Shown here piece after piece: positions 58,467 to 64,000 of a stretch of DNA of 64,000 nucleotides; position 1 is the first letter of the stretch; each line of letters starts with the position of its first letter. The position numbers and the translations under genes are program-made. The DNA comes from Cyclaneusma minus (taxonomy: Eukaryota > Ascomycota > Leotiomycetes > Marthamycetales > Marthamycetaceae), in contig JAKZHN010000023.1 of assembly GCA_037179335.1 (NCBI GenBank), forward strand, positions 1 to 64,000, written 5' to 3'. The notes under the pieces are model-generated. The model saw only the letters and a list, made by a program, of their open reading frames with translations, was not told the DNA's origin and did not search any database.

Positions 58467-59130
58467 CAGTGTTTCCGATAGTCTGAGACCGCGGTTTGGG
58501 CCCTAAACCGTATCGGTACGGTTTGAAACCATTTATAAAAGCTATAAATCAAATTTATTTAGTCCAAACCACGGTTTTAAAATTTCACCATAATCGCTAT
58601 AATTTGGCATGCTAAAATAGCCTAAAATAGTTTTTACCCTATTTATAGCATAATAATATAGTTTAATTTTTTATATTATTTTATTAAATTAGGACAAATT
58701 AACTTAATTTCAAATATCAAAAAATAAATATAAATTGATAAATATTGAAATTTATATGAATTTTCCAAGTTTGGAAAAGCAATTATTCCAATTTTATTCT
58801 ATTAATTTATTGTTTTTTAATTTGGCTTTATAATTTTTTAAAATTGAAAATTAAAGAAGCTTATAATTTAAATATTAATATAAAAAATAATACGAATTTA
58901 TAGCTAAAGCAATTATAAATACTATTTCGCTAATTATATTTAAAAATATTTAAAAATAGAATTATTATTAATTAAATAGCTTTATATAACAGTCCGTGCC
59001 CGCCAAGCCTTGGCAAGCCTTGGCAAGAAAAAGCTAAATAGTCCAAATTACGGTTTTATCGTTCTACCATGGTTTGAAATAAAAAATAAAAGCTTTAAAT
59101 CAAATTTATTCGATCCGGTATTATTGCAGC
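58467..59130. mobile_element. Possible hAT-like element edge with subterminal repeats
   Basis: Just before composition collapses to A+T, the sequence reads CAGTGTTTCCGATAG (58467) and then several AACCG/CGGTTT boxes: CGCGGTTTGG, TAAACCGTAT, GTACGGTTTG and AAACCACGGTTTT. A block with TAGTCCAAA, ACGGTTTTA, GGTTTGAAA and AAATCAAATTTATT occurs near 58525-58610 and again, rearranged, near 59036-59120. A CAGTG-type end with repeated AAACCG boxes suits fungal hAT transposons. The other end and any transposase are not recognisable, so this is tentative. Confidence 0.35.
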
Positions 59131-61479
59131 TTAAGGGCAAGGCAAGGGTTAGGGTAAAGCGACGTTATAAGCTGGAGAAGGAAGTCTCCAGCCTTGCAGG
59201 AATTTAAAAATTCTGCAAATTAGCGCAGGGCGCTAAAAGCATATATTTGGCATATAAGGGCTTGGGGCGCGTAACACGTGCCCGGGGCGTGTACCCGGGG
59301 CTTATATCTAAGGCATTTAAAATTAATATTATAATAGTATTTTTTTCCAGATTGCTATTTATTCCAAATAGCGCTAAAGACTCCTCAATAGTTTTTAATT
59401 ATAATCTATAAGCTTTATAAAACTAATTGTTTTTTTAAATGCTTAAAATTATACCTTTTCTAAATCGTTCCCTTTTTTTAAAAAATAGCTGTTTTTATTA
59501 TTTATACCGCATTTCTTTAGGTTTTTTTTTAAAATATAATTATAATTATAATTTAAATCCTATATTAAAGCGGTTTTTTATATTAAAGCGGTAAATTACG
59601 GCTATAATATGTCTTTGCTATATTAAAGGACCTATTTAATAAAAAGGCCTAGAAATTCTAATTTATTTGGATAATTTTAATACTATTTTTATAAATATCT
59701 TTTAAAGCTATAAAAATTGGCTTTTAATTGCCAATTTAATTTATAATTTATTTATTTAATATAATATATTAAGCTTTAATTTAAATAGGTATTTTAATTA
59801 TAAATATTTAAAATGCTATTAAATTCCTATTTTTTAATAACCTTTTATATTTTATTATTGTTTTCCAATATTTTGCTTTTAATATTTTTATTTTTTAGCT
59901 TATTAATTTTAATTTAATTTAGTTTAGTTTTGTTTTAATTTTCAAAAAAATATAGAATATAGGAAAGAATTTTATGCTATTTAAAAAATCCAGAAAATAG
60001 GCTTGTTTATATATTTTAAATATCTTTTATAGCCCGGCCTATTTATTATTTTCTTTTTTTATAGAATAATTGGGTTTTATACTTTTAATATTAATATAAA
60101 TATATTGGCCTATTTAAAAATTGGGGCTTTAAAATAATAAATATTAATATTTTATTTATATTAATTAATTAATTAATTATTAAGCTAATATTTTAAATTG
60201 GGTAAATATTTATTTTATTTAATTTGCAATAATATTGGCTTTATAAAGTTCTTATTTTTAAATCGTGGTTATATTTAAAAAATAGGGCTAAAATAACTTT
60301 ATATCCATTTGCAAATAAAATTTATAATTGGTAAAAAATAGCGTTGTTTTTATAATTTTGAATATTTAATTATTAAAAGCAAATTCCATTAATACTAGCC
60401 AATTTATCCAATTATTTTAGGGGAAAAATATAAACCTTTTTGAATATTGCTTTAAATAAACGTTAAATTATTTGATTTCTTTTTTAAAAAAATAGTTTTA
60501 ATTCGATTTCCAGTTTTTTAAATAAATGATTTTAAAATTAAAAGACAAATTGGGTTTTTTTATTTAAAATATTATTATTGGAAATATTATAAAAATAATA
60601 AATCCTATTAACAAAAGCTTTTACAAATTTTTTGATTTTAAAGCCTATAATAAAAATAAAATAGCGTATTTTAATAAATTTATATATTATTATTATAATA
60701 TGTTAATAGCTGCGGCTATTTTTAATGCATTTAAGCAAAAATATAATATAATTTATTAAAATATCCAATTAAGCTTTAAAGGAAATTAATAGAAATTGCA
60801 AAAATCCGAAAGGTAATAATTTAAAAAATTTAATTCTATTATAAAGTTTATATTTTTTAATATATTTTGCAATATTTTGAAATATTTTAAACTATCAATA
60901 ATACTAATTAATATTTGCCAAAATTTTAATTCTTTTTAAATATTTAGCTATAGCTATAAAATAATATTTATAAATAATTTAAATTCCTAAACTAAAAATA
61001 TTAAAAGGTATCTATATTTAATTTGCGCTTTTTAGGCTTTTTAATATAATTTATCCATTTAAAATAAGAAAAATTGATATTTGTTTTTTAAAAGTCTAAT
61101 ATAAATCTTTTAATCAAATTTTAAGATTCTTATTTTTTAAAGTTATTAATGCCAATATTGCAATTTTTAATTTTTTATAAGCTATTTTAATAATTCTTTT
61201 AATTGGGTTTTTTAATTTTTGCTTTAAATTTAAAATTAATACTAGAGCAATTTTGTTTTAAAATTCTTTATTAAATTTTTTAATGCTTTAAATAAAAAGT
61301 TTAATTTTAATAGCGATATTTTTAATTTATATTGCAATTTTTTATTTCCAATATATTCAAATTGGTTTTTTAAAAGCCTATTTAATATATTTGGGTTTAT
61401 TGCTTGGAATTCTAATTTATAAATAATTTTAAAATTAAAATTAAAAAAAGAAACGAATTTGCTTTTAATGTAGCTATTT
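59131..61479. other. A+T-rich block, left part
   Basis: It starts with a G+C-retaining stretch (59120-59310) that includes a short hairpin (CTGGAGAAGG...CTCCAG near 59170) and CCCGGGGC repeats. The rest is almost pure A and T. By position, 60-61.4 kb may hold integrase and 3' parts of the gypsy relic at 61480-62470, but I could not read them. No gene. Confidence 0.4.
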
Positions 61480-62470
61480 AATTATTATAAAATATTATAA
61501 ATTATTATAATTAATTTAAATTCTAATCCTTTTTAACAGTTTTTAAATTTTAAATTTCAAATTTTTTAAGCATTTAATAATAGCCAAAAGCTTTTTATTA
61601 TAAATTTTATAATTACATTTCGCAAAATTATAAATTTAAAAAAACTAAAAAATAAATTAGAAAATCCCATTATTTTTATATTGAAAAGCATCTTTTCTAA
61701 AGCGTAATTTAAAGCATTCGTTTCCAAAACTATCCGTTTATTATAATTAAAAAAGGCTAAAATTAGGGCTAAAATAAATGCCTATTTAAATTTATTAAAG
61801 ATATTTTATTAAATTCTTTTCCAAATGTATTTTATTATTTTTTTAATTAAGATATTTAATAATTTAGCAATTTCAAAAGAAAATCTGAATAAATTTTCAA
61901 TAGAAATTAATAAATTTTATAAACTTTTAAAAATTCCGAATAAAGATTAAAAGAAATTAAATTATAATAGCAAATATTTTATTTAAACTTATTTTTATAT
62001 TATTTAATATAACACAAAGGCCTAAATATTTGATACAAACAATTTTAAATTTATATTTAAAAATATTAATTTAAAAGCCGGTATGTTTTAAACGGCGAAT
62101 TATTTTCCAAATATATTTTTTATATTTCTTTAAATTATTTAAAAAAATTAAAAAATTATTTAAAGAAATTATATATATTTTCTTTAGCAAATAAAATAAA
62201 ATATTATTGACATTATATTAAAATAAAATTAAAGCATTGCAAAATCTAAAACAAATATAATTAATAATTTAAAAGAATTAAAACAAATAATAAATGCCGT
62301 TTGTTTTTTGCTATTTTTAATTTATTGAATATTGCTATAATATTAAGCTCAATATAAATTTTAGACTTATATATAGCATTTAGACTTTCTTTTAATTAGC
62401 GACAAAAAACGATAATTTTTAATAATAATATTATTTAATTCTTTATAATTTCAATATTTTTTCTTTTTCT
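61480..62470 (-). pseudogene. Ty3/gypsy RT and RNase H relic (copy 3)
   Basis: The minus strand reads an RT start near 62440 (NYKELNNIIIKN). The post-active-site region follows near 61980-62120, with KYLGL-type and KIYSDF blocks. A clear RNase H entry lies at 61690-61790: AFILALILAFFNYNKRIVLE, then TNALNYALE. The family has Asp where TNALNY shows Asn. Stops and frame changes are frequent. It has the same orientation as the two gypsy relics in the first A+T-rich block. Confidence 0.7.
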
Positions 62471-62589
62471 AATTTAGCAATTAGTATTAATAATAAAATA
62501 TATTTCAATTTTAATTTCCAAATAAATTTATAAAAAGATTGCTTGTTAAGCTATTTCTTAATATACTTTAATTTTTATTAGAAATAAAT

Positions 62590-63640
62590 AAATATAAAAG
62601 CATAGAATAAAAGTGTAAAAAACGTTGTATTATGCTTAAAAAACTTAAAATAGCTGGAGGGTCCAAAGTGAAGATATTTTCACTATGGGGACGCTAGTTT
62701 TTTTAAATTGAGCTATATATAATAGCTATTTTATAATAGCTACTATTGCATTTCTTTTTTAATATTTCTTTATTAAATCAATTAGCTTTTTATAGCTTTC
62801 TATAATAAATTCCAGTATTTTTATATATTTTATAAATTCAATCTAATAAAGCGGCTTTGTTAATTTATTAGCTATTATTTTATTTATAAAACTATATTTA
62901 ATTGTAAGTTTTTTCTTTTTTTTAAATTCCAAATAAAATAATATATTATATTTATATATTTAAAGCATTTATAGATTTTTAAAATTTTAATTGTATAAAA
63001 TTCTTTTTAATCAGTTTTAAATATATATATATATATTTAATAAATTAAAGAAATTCTAAATTTTTAAACGTTTCGCTAAATTATTAGCCCTATTTAGCAT
63101 AATTGGATAAAGCAATATATTTGGATTTAATATAAAAAATAATAATACAGCGCTATTTTTTATTTTTTTATAATATTAGCTTGCTATAAAATATAGCAAT
63201 AATATTAAATATATTTACTTGGTTAATTTTATTGCTAATTTAATTAAAATTTAAATAAATTACCATTTCCTTTTTCTTTTTTTTTAAATTATAATATACT
63301 TTATAAAAAAAATTATTAAAATAATATAATGCAATAAAGTTTGAAAACTATACCTATAATAAATTAATAAATTATTTATATAATAAATTAAGTTTTTAAT
63401 TGCAAAAGCAATATCTGGATAAATAAAAATTATAGCAAATATAAAGTTTTTAATAACTTGCTAATACTTTCTTAATATATATACGCTTATTAGTAAAGGC
63501 AAAAAAATTAGAAAGTTTATAATTATTTATAAAAATATATTTAATTAAAAATTGAAATTTGGCTATATTAAACTTTCTTAATGTTTGGTAAAAATATTAT
63601 TTTTAATTAAAATAAAAAACTTTAATTTTCTGGTTTTTTT
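62590..63640 (-). pseudogene. Ty1/copia pol relic (copy 2)
   Basis: Nucleotide-level match to 2580-3600 in the same orientation. Examples are AATAGCTGGAG near 62640 (2620 in copy 1), GGACGCTAGTTT at 62690 (2660), TTTGTTAATTTATTAGC at 62855 and ATATAGCAAT at 63190. It is more decayed than copy 1: G+C positions kept in copy 1 are A or T here. As in copy 1, the pol C-terminus faces lower coordinates. Confidence 0.65.
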
Positions 63641-64000
63641 ATATTTTTATATTAAAAATTTTAAAAATTTCCTTTAGATTTCTAATATTAAAAAAAAAGA
63701 AAAAAAATTAATTGCTTTTTATTATAAGCGGCTGCAATAGTATTATTAATATATATTAAAAGAATAATATTGTATTTCAAATATTTATAAATATAAAAAT
63801 CCGCAAAATTTTGAATAAAATCCTATTCTTTTAATTGCTTTATAAGCAAATTTTAATTTTTAATTGCCTATTTTAAATTATATAAATTTTTAAAAAATAA
63901 TTCCAAAAAAACAAATTCAAAACTTATTTTCACTTTGGTAAAAGCGCTTTTAATATTAAAATATTTATATTTAAAACTTTTGCAAAGAAAAAAAGAAAAA
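63641..64000. other. A+T-rich end of window
   Basis: Low-complexity A+T DNA, probably the continuation of the copia relic or another decayed element. Nothing readable. Confidence 0.4.

Overview
The window reads as nuclear DNA of a filamentous ascomycete (Pezizomycotina). Genes are intron-rich with short introns carrying GTRNGT-type donors and CTRAY branch sites. Several families are typical of that group: a Pth11-type CFEM receptor, a Dpb11/Rad4 BRCT protein, Cdc48, and CorA-type proteins. Gene-bearing DNA of balanced composition alternates with blocks of extremely A+T-rich DNA in which retrotransposon pol genes survive only as stop-riddled relics with Asp-to-Asn changes, the pattern expected from repeat-induced point mutation (RIP).

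Layout. 1-1995: anonymous balanced DNA. 1996-16696: a 14.7-kb A+T-rich block bounded by a long degraded terminal inverted repeat with a TA on each side. It holds one Ty1/copia relic and two Ty3/gypsy relics, all reading on the minus strand. 16.7-39.2 kb: gene region with a small MITE, a minus-strand gene built from tandemly duplicated phase-0 exons coding CxxC-x9-CxxC modules, a dpb11/rad4 homologue with MCB-like boxes upstream, a 12-cysteine secreted protein, an Asp/Glu-racemase/arylmalonate-decarboxylase-type enzyme, a divergent CorA-like membrane protein, a CFEM/Pth11-type receptor and a three-RRM protein. 39.2-45.9 kb: no convincing gene. It holds a small inverted-repeat element, a possible solo LTR and a long array of diverged direct repeats (about 325-370 bp per unit in the clearest part), each carrying a TATA box and conserved motifs. 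46.3-55.5 kb: three conserved genes, namely a Ptm1-type seven-helix protein, cdc48 and a CorA Mg2+ transporter. 55.9-58.45 kb: a second array of the same family in the opposite orientation. About 58.5-64 kb: a second A+T-rich block with a hAT-like edge, a third gypsy relic and a second copy of the same copia relic.

The housekeeping genes (DNA replication checkpoint, AAA ATPase, Mg2+ transport, secretory-pathway membrane protein) show no operon-like logic. The strongest candidate for something undescribed is the pair of opposed arrays of short TATA-bearing units flanking the Ptm1-cdc48-corA block. The second is the gene built from exon-pair duplications. All exon coordinates were derived by hand from splice signals and frame checks; no alignment, database search or expression data was available.
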